DNA of 64,000 bases from an uncultured Bacilli bacterium (GTDB lineage Bacteria > Bacillota_I > Bacilli_A > RF39 > UBA660). Below are positions 1-8,429 of this stretch, piece after piece. The notes under the pieces were generated by a model that was not told the DNA's origin, made no database searches, and saw only the letters and a list, made by a program, of their open reading frames with translations. Both the position numbers and the translations under genes were made by a program. How positions within the stretch are numbered: the first letter of the stretch is position 1; every line of letters starts with the position of its first letter. The DNA lies in NCBI GenBank assembly GCA_934162285.1, contig CAKPHY010000004.1, forward strand, positions 1 to 64,000. Reading direction: 5' to 3'.

Positions 1-47
1 TTAAAAAGCCTATTTATTTTGGGGTAAGGGGTAATTTGCCTTAAAAC

Positions 48-95
48 TCAAAAAAAACTAGAATGAAATAGAATTTCGATTCTAGTTTAAAAAAT
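48..95 (-). terminator. Intrinsic terminator of the ABC importer operon
   Basis: A perfect 10-bp stem (AAACTAGAAT at 55-64 pairing with ATTCTAGTTT at 79-88) lies just after the permease stop. On the minus strand it is followed by a run of T from the A tract at 50-57. Confidence 0.75.
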
Positions 96-108
96 ATTTT
101 TTCTTAAG

Positions 109-915
109 TTAATAACATTGGTTTTGAACTAATTTTTTTTCTATGAATAAAATTAAATAGTAAATAATAGCTGAAATAATACCAAGTAGAATAATTCCCG
201 TCATTACTAAATCAAGATTAAACACTTGAGAGCCATACATAATTAAGTAACCAATTCCTTTTTTGGAAACTAACAATTCTCCCATAATGACGCCTATTAA
301 AGACATACTAATATTTATTTTTAAGGTACTAATAATATTTGAATAATTAGCAGGTAGAATAAGTTTAAAAAATATTTGAAATTTATTAGCACCTAAAGAT
401 TGCATTAAAGTAATTTTGTAATTATCTACTTCTTTAAAACCTTGAAAAATAGATATAACTGAATTCATAACAGAGATAAGTAGAGCCATTATTATAATAG
501 ATTTAACATTTGCTCCAAACCAAATAATTATAATTGGACCAAGTGATACTTTAGGTAAACTATTTAAAATTGTTAAAAAAGGATCAAATATCTTAGCTAG
601 AATTTTATTAAGCCAAAGAATAGAAGCTACGAAAACACCAACTAAAGTAGTTAAGACAAAACAAATCAAAACTTCATATAAAGTAACAAATATATGTTCA
701 AATAAAGTATTAGATTTAAATAAAGAAATAAGCGTTTTAACAACATTTAATGGACTAGATAATATAAATGAATTTAAAACATTTAAATCAACTAATAACT
801 GCCATAAAAACAAGAAAATAAAGACAATTAAAAATCTAAAAAGTAAAACAATAAATTTTTCAAATCTTAATTTTTTTAAAAATTTAATATGCTCATCACT
901 AAACATTTTTATCAA
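109..915 (-). CDS. ABC importer permease (SsuC/TauC/ThiX type)
   Basis: Inner-membrane permease of an ABC importer of the nitrate/sulfonate/taurine/thiamine-precursor class. The 268-residue protein has about six hydrophobic segments. Its cytoplasmic EAA-type loop (LGANKFQIFFKLILPA, about residues 172-187) is the docking site for the ATPase. It overlaps the end of the upstream ATPase gene by 17 bases, so the two are translated as a pair. An ATG three codons further in (906) is also possible. The substrate cannot be read from the permease. The substrate-binding gene of the same importer lies beyond an oppositely oriented gene. Confidence 0.85.
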   Translation of the reverse strand: MIKMFSDEHIKFLKKLRFEKFIVLLFRFLIVFIFLFLWQLLVDLNVLNSFILSSPLNVVKTLISLFKSNTLFEHIFVTLYEVLICFVLTTLVGVFVASILWLNKILAKIFDPFLTILNSLPKVSLGPIIIIWFGANVKSIIIMALLISVMNSVISIFQGFKEVDNYKITLMQSLGANKFQIFFKLILPANYSNIISTLKINISMSLIGVIMGELLVSKKGIGYLIMYGSQVFNLDLVMTGIILLGIISAIIYYLILFIEKKLVQNQCY

Positions 916-1645
916 TATCCTTCCATATTAAATCATAATATTCAAAGAATTTATTTGTTTTTCTAATTTCTAAAGGACTAAGTCTTTCTTCAAATTCAAT
1001 ATTATAAATATTTTTAATGTGAGCTGGCCTTTTAGTTAATACAATTACACGATCAGCCATACTTATAGCTTCAGCTAAATCATGAGTTACCATAATTGCA
1101 CTTTTCTTTTCACTTTTTATAATTTTGTAAACATCATCAGCAACAGCTAATCTTGTTTGATAATCTAATGCACTAAAAGGTTCATCTAAAAGCAAAATAT
1201 CTGGATTAGTAGCAAGTGTTCTAATTAAAGCAACCCTTTGACGCATACCACCAGATAAGCTATTAGGATAACTATTAATAAAATCATTTAATCCATAAGT
1301 ATTTAATAAATTTTTAACATTTTCAATATTCTTTTCATTTAAACAATTATTTATTTCTAATCCAAGTAAACAATTACTTAAAATCGTACGCCAATTAAAA
1401 AGAGCATCCTGTTGTAACATATATCCAATTTTTAAGTTTTCTTGCATTACAATATTGCCATCAGTTTTATTAAGAAGACCTGCTAGAATTGAAAGTATTG
1501 TTGTTTTACCACAGCCAGAAGGACCAACAATCGCAACAAATTCGCCATTATTTAAATCAAATGAAAAGTCTTCAATCGCGACAGTTTCACTATTTTTAGA
1601 CTGATAGTTTTTACGCAAATGTTCAATTGACAAAATTTTTTCCAT
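899..1645 (-). CDS. ABC importer ATP-binding protein (SsuB/TauB type)
   Basis: Cytoplasmic ATPase that powers the neighbouring permease. At 248 residues it has the usual length. Visible motifs in order are Walker A GPSGCGKTT (about residue 42), Q-loop YMLQQDALF, signature LSGGMRQR, Walker B ILLLDEPFSALD and the switch histidine in VTHDLAEA. The short Q-loop-to-signature region and the FSALD form are typical of nitrate/sulfonate/taurine-type importers. A strong ribosome site (AAGGAGGAAGACTT before the ATG) fixes the start. The gene is first in a two-gene transcript with the permease. Confidence 0.9.
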   Translation of the reverse strand: MEKILSIEHLRKNYQSKNSETVAIEDFSFDLNNGEFVAIVGPSGCGKTTILSILAGLLNKTDGNIVMQENLKIGYMLQQDALFNWRTILSNCLLGLEINNCLNEKNIENVKNLLNTYGLNDFINSYPNSLSGGMRQRVALIRTLATNPDILLLDEPFSALDYQTRLAVADDVYKIIKSEKKSAIMVTHDLAEAISMADRVIVLTKRPAHIKNIYNIEFEERLSPLEIRKTNKFFEYYDLIWKDIDKNV

Positions 1646-1733
1646 AAGTCTTCCTCCTTCAATTTAATATATTCTAAAAATAATATCATGTGTAGGTTTA
1701 CGTTTAAGACTTTAAAAATAAAAGTCAATGTGC

Positions 1734-1755
1734 TATAATCAAACTAGGTGATTGC
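1734..1755 (+). promoter_or_regulatory. Extended -10 promoter with very short leader
   Basis: TGC-TATAAT (TATAAT at 1734-1739) lies 16 nt before the ATG at 1756, and the gap contains AGGTGAT as ribosome site. The transcript would carry a leader of only about 9-10 nt. The same arrangement recurs at several genes in this window. Confidence 0.6.
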
Positions 1756-2919
1756 ATGGAAGAAAAAAGAGATTATGACAAAGAGCTAGAAAAAAAAGAT
1801 ACTCTTATGTGGAGTGATGAAGATTATAAATCAATGGAAAAATTAACTGGTTTTTCTGAAGAAGATGTGCAAAAAGAAAATAAAAAAGCCTTGCAAATAT
1901 TACTATACTCACTTGCTTTTATTTTTATCCTTGGAATTGGTATTCTAATAGGTTATAATTTGCCAAGACTATCAAAGAAAGAAGAAAAAACGCAGCCTCC
2001 AATAGAAGAAGTAATAAAGGATGATTTAACAATAAATGATGCCTATACAAAGAAAAATGCCAGTGGTGAACTTTATTTATATTTAGAAGATAATCAAAGT
2101 GAAACATATTCAATTATGGATTTATCAAAGTTTACTAATTATCAATTTAGTATTTATAATAATAACTTATATTTATTATTACTTGATAGTAATTACAAAC
2201 TATATCAAATAAATGTCAATCAAAATGGCTATCGTACTAAATATATAAAATCATTTGATATTGATGAATTTTCTAATGTTTATTTAAATGATAATATTAT
2301 CTATTATAGTGTTTCAAAAATTTTAGAAATGTATAACATAGATAATAATGAAACAACTAAAATGGAAGTTAATTTAGCTGAAATATTAAGTATTAAAAAT
2401 AATAAAATTTTATATAAAAATGACAATAAAGTATACTTATATGATCTAATAACTAAAACTGAAGAAGAACTAGGTAATGATTATTTATATGCAACAATTG
2501 TTAATGATGATAAAATATTATATTTTGTAAAAAATAATAAACGAAATACCATTTTATTCTATGAATATTCTAATGAGCAACATGAATTTATCTCAGAATC
2601 AACAATGGAAAATTTACAATTAATAAATTATCAAGAAACCTATATTTATATAGATAAAAATACTGCTTATGTATTTGAAAATGAACAAAATAAAGAAATA
2701 TATAAAATAAATGAAGGTATATCTGAAATAGCATTCATTAATAAAGAAGAAGTTATTTTTATACCATCAACATATAATATTACTACTTGTGATAATGCTA
2801 AAACAAAAGTAGGAGTTTATAATTTATTATATAAACAACTAAAAGAACAAGAAATTGAAGGTTGTTTAGAAACCCAAATAATCAATGATTTAACATTAGC
2901 AAAAAATATCAAGAATTAA
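1756..2919 (+). CDS. Single-pass membrane protein with predicted beta-rich ectodomain, function unknown
   Basis: A 387-residue protein with a charged cytoplasmic start, one membrane helix (about residues 47-68) and a long extracytoplasmic part. The outer part is made of short repeated segments that look like blades of a beta-propeller (recurring patterns such as IYYSVSKILEMYNI and LYKNDNKVYLYDL). No catalytic motif is visible and I do not recognise a family. It is read against the ABC importer genes on both sides and ends tail-to-tail with the binding-protein gene, sharing one terminator. Its interposition separates the importer ATPase from its binding protein, so it may be a later insertion. 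Confidence 0.75.
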   Translation: MEEKRDYDKELEKKDTLMWSDEDYKSMEKLTGFSEEDVQKENKKALQILLYSLAFIFILGIGILIGYNLPRLSKKEEKTQPPIEEVIKDDLTINDAYTKKNASGELYLYLEDNQSETYSIMDLSKFTNYQFSIYNNNLYLLLLDSNYKLYQINVNQNGYRTKYIKSFDIDEFSNVYLNDNIIYYSVSKILEMYNIDNNETTKMEVNLAEILSIKNNKILYKNDNKVYLYDLITKTEEELGNDYLYATIVNDDKILYFVKNNKRNTILFYEYSNEQHEFISESTMENLQLINYQETYIYIDKNTAYVFENEQNKEIYKINEGISEIAFINKEEVIFIPSTYNITTCDNAKTKVGVYNLLYKQLKEQEIEGCLETQIINDLTLAKNIKN

Positions 2920-2932
2920 CTTGATATTTTTT
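2901..2932. terminator. Bidirectional terminator covering both stop codons
   Basis: A perfect inverted repeat, AAAAAATATCAAG at 2901-2913 and CTTGATATTTTTT at 2920-2932, with a 6-nt loop. It overlaps the TAA of the plus-strand gene (2917-2919) and reaches into the stop codon of the minus-strand gene (2931-2933), with a U-run in both directions. Confidence 0.85.
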
Positions 2933-3911
2933 ATTTAACATTTTTTATAAGTTTATCATAAGGAGCAATACCTTTTAATTCACCAGCAGCATCAATAATT
3001 TCTAAAACATGATTATAACTATCTTCATCAATATGGGTAGTTTTATACCACGAATCAATTTTTTTATAACGATCAACTAATTTTGTTAAATCATCTAAAG
3101 AAGTATCAGGGAAATAATCCAAAATAATCTTAGCAATTTCTTCGGCACTATGCGAATGCGTAAAATCTAGACCCTTTTGAATAGCGTTGCTAAAGGAAGT
3201 AATAACATCCATATTATTTTCAATATAACTTTTTCTAGCATTATAAACAGTATAAGGAACTTCACCACCAAGTTCACCTAAAGAAGCTACAACATAACCA
3301 TATCCCTGTTCTTCAATTTTTAAAGCATTAGGTTCAAATAAAGAAACAAAATCTCCAGTTCCTCCAATAAAACTACCAGACATAGCAGGAAAAGCAATAC
3401 TAGTGTCAATAGTTACATCTTTAAGATTGATTCCGTTTTCTTTAAGAATCCATTCTAAAGTCATCTCTGGCATTCCAGCTTTTCTTCCACCAATAATATA
3501 TTTTCCTTTTAAGTCTGTTAATTTAAAGTTATCTGTTTTTTTCCTAGATACAATAAAGCTACCATCTTTTTTAGTTAATCCAGCAAAATTTACTAAATAA
3601 TCTTTTTCACCATTATTATAAATATAAATAGTTGCTTCACTACCACAAAAACCAATGTTAACATCACCAGATAAAACACTAGCAGCAACAGCATCAGCTC
3701 CAGCTGTTAAAATAATTTCTACATCTAATCCTTCATCTTTAAAATAACCTAAAGCATGAGCTACATATTGAGGAGTGTAAAAAACACTATGAGCAACTTC
3801 TGCAACTTTAATTTTTTTCAAACTATCATTATTTTTTGGCCTAAAAATAAAAATGGCAGTAAGACCTAATAATAAGATAATAAGAATGTAAACAAATAAA
3901 TTTTTTTTCAT
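2931..3911 (-). CDS. ABC importer substrate-binding protein (NMT1/THI5-like)
   Basis: Membrane-tethered receptor for the ABC importer at 109-1645. The 326-residue protein starts with a single hydrophobic anchor (about residues 4-23) without a lipobox cysteine, so it is probably anchored by this helix. The rest reads as a periplasmic-binding fold of the NMT1/SsuA group: an early segment FYTPQYVAHALGYFKDEGLD followed by GDVNIGFCGSEATIYI, features shared with receptors for nitrate, alkylsulfonate or pyrimidine (thiamine precursor) compounds. No TPP riboswitch is visible upstream, so the ligand is open. The start has a good ribosome site (TAGGAGG). Confidence 0.85.
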   Translation of the reverse strand: MKKNLFVYILIILLLGLTAIFIFRPKNNDSLKKIKVAEVAHSVFYTPQYVAHALGYFKDEGLDVEIILTAGADAVAASVLSGDVNIGFCGSEATIYIYNNGEKDYLVNFAGLTKKDGSFIVSRKKTDNFKLTDLKGKYIIGGRKAGMPEMTLEWILKENGINLKDVTIDTSIAFPAMSGSFIGGTGDFVSLFEPNALKIEEQGYGYVVASLGELGGEVPYTVYNARKSYIENNMDVITSFSNAIQKGLDFTHSHSAEEIAKIILDYFPDTSLDDLTKLVDRYKKIDSWYKTTHIDEDSYNHVLEIIDAAGELKGIAPYDKLIKNVK

Positions 3912-4087
3912 AAAACCTCCTAATACTTATATATTCAAATAAGCATTAAGTGTTAAAAAAATGTAAAAATTTCTTTTCTATTTTATTTACTTATTTCTAA
4001 AATATTTTAATAATAATTTGTGATATAAGAAAAAAAGTTTAATTGCTCTAAGTATTAAATTATGATAAAATTAAAAAAGGTGGTTAT

Positions 4088-4396
4088 ATGAAATCTTCAA
4101 AACAAGCTTTAGCAGTATTAGCAGCTGTTATTATCATTTTACTTATATATATTTTTTATACAATGATTAGTGATAAACTTACTAATACATATTATATAGT
4201 AAACTTTATAACTTACTCGGATACAGAAATACCTAGTCAGCAAGTAAAGATTAATGGAAAAGTAGAAAAACCAGTTGATCCTTATAAAGAGGGCTATGAA
4301 TTTCTTTATTGGTATGATGCTAATGGTGAATATAACTTTGATGAAAGAGTAAAAAGCAACAAGACTTTAAAAGCAAGATGGGAAGAAATAAAATGA
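4088..4396 (+). CDS. Small membrane-anchored protein with one InlB-type B-repeat
   Basis: A 102-residue protein with one N-terminal membrane helix (about residues 8-28) followed by a single Listeria-Bacteroides (Flg_new/InlB B-) repeat: YIVNFITYSDTEIPSQQV, then EGYEFLYWYD and the closing LKARWEE. Such repeats are usually found in series on surface proteins, and a single copy on a helix is minimal. A strong AAGGTGG ribosome site precedes the ATG. Its TGA overlaps the ATG of pcrA (ATGA), so the two are translationally coupled. The functional link to the helicase is not obvious. Confidence 0.8.
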   Translation: MKSSKQALAVLAAVIIILLIYIFYTMISDKLTNTYYIVNFITYSDTEIPSQQVKINGKVEKPVDPYKEGYEFLYWYDANGEYNFDERVKSNKTLKARWEEIK

Positions 4397-6474
4397 ATTT
4401 AGATTTACTTAATGAATGGCAGCTTGAAGCTGTAAAAACAACTAATGGGCCACTTTTGATCTTAGCAGGAGCTGGTTCTGGAAAAACACGTGTTTTAACT
4501 TATCGTGTTGCTTATTTAATTAATGAAGAAAAAATAGATCCTTATAATGTTTTAGCAATAACTTTCACCAATAAAGCAGCTAAAGAAATGAAAGATCGTA
4601 TTATTGGAATTTTGGGATTTAAAGCTTTAGGTATTCAAATTTCCACTTTTCACTCTTTAGGTGTATTAATTATCAAAGAGAATTATGAAAAAGCTGGTTA
4701 TAAAAATAATTTTACTATTTTAGACAGTGATGATTCTTTAACTTTAATAAAAAAAATATTAAAAGAATTAAACTTAGATCCTAAAATGTATAATCCTAAA
4801 GCTATTAGAAATCAAATAAGTGGCACTAAAAACCAACTTTTAACATCTAAAGAATATGAAAAATATGCAATGACTGATTTTGAAAAAGTTGTTTTCAAAG
4901 TTTATCAAAAATATGAAAACAAGCTTTTAGTAAATAATTCATTAGATTTTGATGATCTTTTAATGTTACCAATCAAGATTTTTAGAAAATATCCTGAAGT
5001 TTTAAAGCATTATCAAGAAAGATTTAAATATATTCTTATTGATGAATATCAAGATACTAATGAAGCTCAATATACATTTGTAAAAATGTTAAGTGCTAAA
5101 TATAAAAATATATGTGTAGTTGGTGATAATGATCAATCAATATATTCTTTTAGAGGAGCTAATTACCATAATATTTTAAATTTTGAAAAAGATTATCCTA
5201 ATTGTAAAGTGATAATGTTAGAAAAAAATTATCGTTCAACTAAAACAATTTTAAATGCTGCTAACGATGTTATAAAAAATAATAAAGAAAGAAAAGATAA
5301 AAATCTTTGGACAGATAATGAACTTGGAAATAAAATAAAATATCATCGTGCATTAGATGAAAAAGATGAAGCTTTTTATGTTCTTCAAGAGGTAAAAAAA
5401 TTAATAGATCAAGGAATAAAATTAAATGATATTGCTGTTTTATATCGCACTAATGCTCAATCAAGAAATATTGAAGAAGCTCTTTTAAGAGAAAGTATTC
5501 CTTATCGTGTAATAGGTAGTTTTTATTTCTATAATAGAAAAGAAATAAAAGATTTAATTTCTTATTTAAAAGTTATTTATAATTCTAATGATGATATAAG
5601 TTTACTTAGAATAATAAATGTTCCTAAAAGAGGAATAGGTGATAAAACTATTCAAAACTTGACAAAAAAAGCTAATTCATTAAATACTTCATTATTTGAA
5701 GCAATTGATTCAGGAAAAGAATTATTATTTAAACAAACTATTAATGAATTAAAAGAAATAAGTGAAAAATCATCATTAACAGAATTAATAGATCAAATTT
5801 TAAATAAAAGTGGTATAAAAAATGAACTTGAAAATGAAAAATCAATAGAAGCGGATATTCGTTTAGAAAACTTAGAAGAATTTAAAACAATAACTAGAAA
5901 TTATGAAGAAAATAAAGGAATAGCTTCATTAGATGAATTTTTAAATGAAATAAGTTTAGTTTCGGATGTTGAAGAATATCGTAATCGTGATGATGTTATA
6001 ACTTTAATGACTATTCATTCTGCAAAAGGACTAGAATTTAACAATGTATTTTTAATTGGTATGGAAGAGGGTATATTCCCTCATCAAGCGGCTTTTTTTG
6101 ATAACAACGAATTAGAAGAAGAAAGAAGACTATGCTATGTAGCAATAACAAGAGCCAAAGAAAAACTTTATATTGTTAATGCCAAAAGAAGAACTCTTTA
6201 TGGTATTGATAGTGTTAATCCACCAAGTCGTTTTATAAGTGAAATAAATAAAGAACTTTTAGAACCTGATGAAGTTAAAGAAGAATTTAAATCTCCAATT
6301 AAAAGAACAATTGATACCTCAATTGAGTATAAAGCTGGTGAACATGTTTTACATGACACTTGGGGTGAAGGGGTAATTATAAGTGTTGAAGATAAAATAC
6401 TAACGGTTGCTTTTCCTCATCCTAATGGCATAAAAAAATTAATGAAAGGTCATAGCAGTTTTCATTTAGTATAA
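4393..6474 (+). CDS. pcrA: ATP-dependent 3'-5' DNA helicase PcrA/UvrD
   Basis: Superfamily 1A helicase for repair and for clearing RecA or replication intermediates. All core motifs are present: LAGAGSGKTRVLTYR (I), LIDEYQDTNEAQ (II), GDNDQSIYSFRGA (III), YRSTKTIL (IV), TIHSAKGLEF (V) and YVAITRAKE (VI). The C-terminus has the small tudor-like module of Firmicute PcrA (GEHVLHDTWGEGVI...). I chose the ATG at 4393 because it forms an ATGA overlap with the upstream stop. An in-frame ATG at 4378 lies inside the previous gene. That gives 693 residues, close to the family norm of about 720. Confidence 0.95.
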   Translation: MNLDLLNEWQLEAVKTTNGPLLILAGAGSGKTRVLTYRVAYLINEEKIDPYNVLAITFTNKAAKEMKDRIIGILGFKALGIQISTFHSLGVLIIKENYEKAGYKNNFTILDSDDSLTLIKKILKELNLDPKMYNPKAIRNQISGTKNQLLTSKEYEKYAMTDFEKVVFKVYQKYENKLLVNNSLDFDDLLMLPIKIFRKYPEVLKHYQERFKYILIDEYQDTNEAQYTFVKMLSAKYKNICVVGDNDQSIYSFRGANYHNILNFEKDYPNCKVIMLEKNYRSTKTILNAANDVIKNNKERKDKNLWTDNELGNKIKYHRALDEKDEAFYVLQEVKKLIDQGIKLNDIAVLYRTNAQSRNIEEALLRESIPYRVIGSFYFYNRKEIKDLISYLKVIYNSNDDISLLRIINVPKRGIGDKTIQNLTKKANSLNTSLFEAIDSGKELLFKQTINELKEISEKSSLTELIDQILNKSGIKNELENEKSIEADIRLENLEEFKTITRNYEENKGIASLDEFLNEISLVSDVEEYRNRDDVITLMTIHSAKGLEFNNVFLIGMEEGIFPHQAAFFDNNELEEERRLCYVAITRAKEKLYIVNAKRRTLYGIDSVNPPSRFISEINKELLEPDEVKEEFKSPIKRTIDTSIEYKAGEHVLHDTWGEGVIISVEDKILTVAFPHPNGIKKLMKGHSSFHLV

Positions 6475-6497
6475 AAGCACAAAAAAAGTGCTTTTTT
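6473..6497. terminator. Bidirectional hairpin terminator after pcrA
   Basis: AAAAGCAC at 6473-6480, a 7-A loop, then GTGCTTTTTT at 6488-6497. The A-run on one side and T-run on the other let it serve both pcrA and the decayed minus-strand copy at 6507-6754. Confidence 0.8.
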
Positions 6498-6506
6498 AAT
6501 GCACTA

Positions 6507-6754
6507 ATATTTAAAATATCCATGAGTAGAATCAATTGTTTCGGTTCTATAGCCACAACACTCAAATCAAGTTTACTAGTTAAATTGTTAGCTTTAAAAT
6601 CCCATTTAGCAATAGTACCATTGATAATTCCACTAATACTAGATTGATAAAAAACGTAGATAATAGAACCACCTATAACTAAAACTGAAAACGAAATAGA
6701 TAAAATTAAAAATAATTTGAATTTGCACAAGAAAATATAATAAAAAAAAGACAT
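6507..6754 (-). pseudogene. Decayed copy of the TasA-like surface protein
   Basis: The minus strand encodes the family's membrane segment and start of the mature domain (SISFSVLVIGG, FYQSSISG, AKWDFKANNL). It then jumps directly into DNA matching the 3' end of the intact copies, where AATCAATTGTTTC plus the CCATGAGTAG segment match 7610-7640 and 10975-11000, but out of frame. About 450 bp of the middle is missing. The N-terminal coding part is also replaced by the linker (TTTGCACAAGAAAAT) normally found upstream of intact genes. This is a double deletion derivative. Confidence 0.8.
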
Positions 6755-6764
6755 AAAGTCTTTT
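6742..6764 (-). terminator. Terminator of the first TasA-like gene
   Basis: On the minus strand AAAAGAC-TTTAT-GTCTTTT followed by more T. The pairing arms are 6746-6752 and 6758-6764. A similar hairpin survives near 12113-12128, marking a decayed copy there. Confidence 0.65.
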
Positions 6765-6775
6765 AATAATTAGCA

Positions 6776-7498
6776 TTAATAAGCAAGTTGAATTGGCCCT
6801 TTTTCAGCATATACTTGACCGGCATAATAAAAGTAAAGATCTTGATCGTATCCATATTGTGTATTATCGCCTTTTATTAAGTTGTTACCAAGTTTATGAT
6901 TTAAATTTAAAAGGAATAAAGGCCAACCTTTAGCTCCAGTATATTGTCTGGCTATAATTTTGAATGTAGGAAATTCAATTTCTTCACCAGTATATTTATC
7001 ACTACCATTATATGGCCAATTAAAGTAAATAGGAATAGTAACAGTTTTACCTTTAGTAATTTTCCCATACCACCCAATGTAATATATACCGAGTCCATTG
7101 CTATTGGAAGGGGAATAAAATATATTAACGTCTGATACAGAATCATTCCAACGTAAAAATCTGCTACCAGTTTTAGTTGCTGGAATATTCTCGGCAATTA
7201 TTTCATAATAAACATCTAAATCGGAATTTTCGGCAGATAAAACAATATTATAAGGACCATCCTCTTTTCCAGGGTATATTTCACCAAAATCAAGTTTAAA
7301 AGTATCAACTTGATTATTAGCCTTAAAATCCCATCTAGCAATCGTACCACTAGCACTTCCTTTAATACTTGATTGATAAAAAGCATAGGTGGCAGTGCCT
7401 GCTATAATTAAAACAGAAAAAGAAATAGCTAAAATTAAAAATAAATTAGAATTAAAAAAGTTCTTTTTTTCACAGTTATTATTTTTCACATGTTTCAT
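6776..7498 (-). CDS. Secreted TasA/camelysin-like protein, divergent copy
   Basis: A 240-residue protein with an Asn-rich basic start, one hydrophobic segment (about residues 19-40) ending in TATYAFYQSS, and a beta-rich extracellular domain. The signal sequence ending in TYA-F, the SGTIARWDFKANN stretch and the DFGEIYPGKE motif before a polar beta sandwich resemble TasA/CalY biofilm-fibre proteins processed by SipW-type signal peptidases. This is a resemblance, not a proven membership. The first 110 residues are near-identical to the two copies downstream, but the C-terminal half differs. The ribosome site AGGAGATG precedes the start. Upstream lies a promoter with a (TA)n spacer. Confidence 0.7.
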   Translation of the reverse strand: MKHVKNNNCEKKNFFNSNLFLILAISFSVLIIAGTATYAFYQSSIKGSASGTIARWDFKANNQVDTFKLDFGEIYPGKEDGPYNIVLSAENSDLDVYYEIIAENIPATKTGSRFLRWNDSVSDVNIFYSPSNSNGLGIYYIGWYGKITKGKTVTIPIYFNWPYNGSDKYTGEEIEFPTFKIIARQYTGAKGWPLFLLNLNHKLGNNLIKGDNTQYGYDQDLYFYYAGQVYAEKGPIQLAY

Positions 7499-7524
7499 TA
7501 ATGATTACATCTCCTATAATAACC

Positions 7525-7555
7525 ATTATATATATATATATATATCAAAAGTCAA
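7525..7555 (-). promoter_or_regulatory. Promoter with (TA)n spacer, copy A
   Basis: On the minus strand TTGACT (7550-7555), 19 nt made mainly of alternating TA, then TATAAT (7525-7530). A shifted -10 inside the repeat gives 17 nt. The dinucleotide run lies between the two hexamers, where slippage would alter promoter strength. Confidence 0.6.
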
Positions 7556-7597
7556 ATAAAATTAGAGTTTTGCACAAGAAAATGTAATAAAAAAGCA

Positions 7598-8293
7598 CTA
7601 ATATTTAAAATATCCATGAGTAGAATCAATTGTTTCTACTCTGTAGCCACAACCTGTTCCGATCATCCTATAACCATAAGCATCACCTGTACATGTAGTT
7701 GCGTAAGTACCGAAAGTTAAACCTAACATATTAATAGGTAAACTCCCGGAATAACCAGTATATTGTCTACCAATAATTTTAATTGAAGATGAAGGAGTTC
7801 CAGCATAATAATTTTCTGAAGAAGCCCCATAAGGCCAATTATAATAAAGTGTAACCGTTTCTTTAGAACCAGCTTTAATAACACCATATTTACCAACACG
7901 CCATTCATTTGGACTCATATTTCCTCTTGATCCTATTCCTCTATCATAATTAGAATCCCAATAAAGTTTAGAATTAATAGTACCACTTGGAAATATTAAT
8001 TCATAATAAACATCAAGATCAGAATTTTCAGCAGATAAAACTAAATCAACACTTCCATTTTTTCCAGGATATAATTCACCAAAGTCAAGGCTAATATTAT
8101 CAGTTAAATTATTAGCTTTAAAATCCCATCTAGCAATCGTACCACTAATAGTTCCATTAATACTAGATTGATAAAAAGCATAGGTAATAGAACCACCTAT
8201 AACTAAAACAGAAAACGAAATAGCTAAAATTAGAAATAAATTAGAATTAAAAAAATTCTTTTTTTCACAGTTATTATTTTTCACATGATTCAT
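7598..8293 (-). CDS. Secreted TasA/camelysin-like protein, copy 2
   Basis: A 231-residue paralogue of the neighbouring 6776 gene. After MNHVKNNNCEKK comes a membrane segment (about residues 19-40, SFSVLVIGGSITYAFYQSS), then GTIARWDFKANNL, DFGELYPGK and AENSDLDVYYEL. It ends with a Cys pair region (ATTCTGDAYGYR, GTGCGY) and the tail THGYFKY. It is about 95% identical in protein to the copy at 10959-11654, so the duplication is recent. It is probably exported and assembled or retained at the surface. No SipW peptidase or sortase motif occurs in the window. The start has RBS AGGGGATG. Confidence 0.72.
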   Translation of the reverse strand: MNHVKNNNCEKKNFFNSNLFLILAISFSVLVIGGSITYAFYQSSINGTISGTIARWDFKANNLTDNISLDFGELYPGKNGSVDLVLSAENSDLDVYYELIFPSGTINSKLYWDSNYDRGIGSRGNMSPNEWRVGKYGVIKAGSKETVTLYYNWPYGASSENYYAGTPSSSIKIIGRQYTGYSGSLPINMLGLTFGTYATTCTGDAYGYRMIGTGCGYRVETIDSTHGYFKY

Positions 8294-8319
8294 CAGTAAT
8301 CACATCCCCTATAATAACC

Positions 8320-8350
8320 ATTATATATATATATATATATCAAAAGTCAA
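8320..8350 (-). promoter_or_regulatory. Promoter with (TA)n spacer, copy B
   Basis: Same structure as copy A: TTGACT (8345-8350), a 19-nt TA-rich spacer and TATAAT (8320-8325) reading on the minus strand into the gene starting at 8293. The flanking sequence through GAGTTTTGCACAAG is identical to copy A, showing that the promoter was duplicated with the gene. Confidence 0.6.
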
Positions 8351-8373
8351 ATAAAATTAGAGTTTTGCACAAG

Positions 8374-8397
8374 AAAAAGTGCTTAAAAAGCACTTCT
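8374..8397 (-). terminator. Terminator of the 803-residue surface protein gene
   Basis: AAGTGC (8377-8382) pairs with GCACTT (8390-8395). On the minus strand it is followed by TTTTC, downstream of the stop at 8430. Confidence 0.6.
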
Positions 8398-8429
8398 TAG
8401 TAAATAAATATTTTAAGGAATAAATTATG

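Noticed and set aside
1..47. Possible end of another minus-strand gene at the window start
   Set aside because: The leading TTA alone is not evidence. No homologous coding signal is visible in 47 bases.
3912..4087. Possible TPP or other riboswitch upstream of the ABC binding protein
   Set aside because: No CTGAGA-type thi-box or other conserved riboswitch core is visible on the minus strand.
6422..6754. The full 110-codon minus-strand frame as a gene
   Set aside because: Only the N-terminal part has family similarity. The rest is out of frame with homologues and runs into pcrA.
6952..7197. Two open frames (plus and minus) inside the first TasA-like gene
   Set aside because: They overlap the conserved family frame in other phases and lack ribosome sites.
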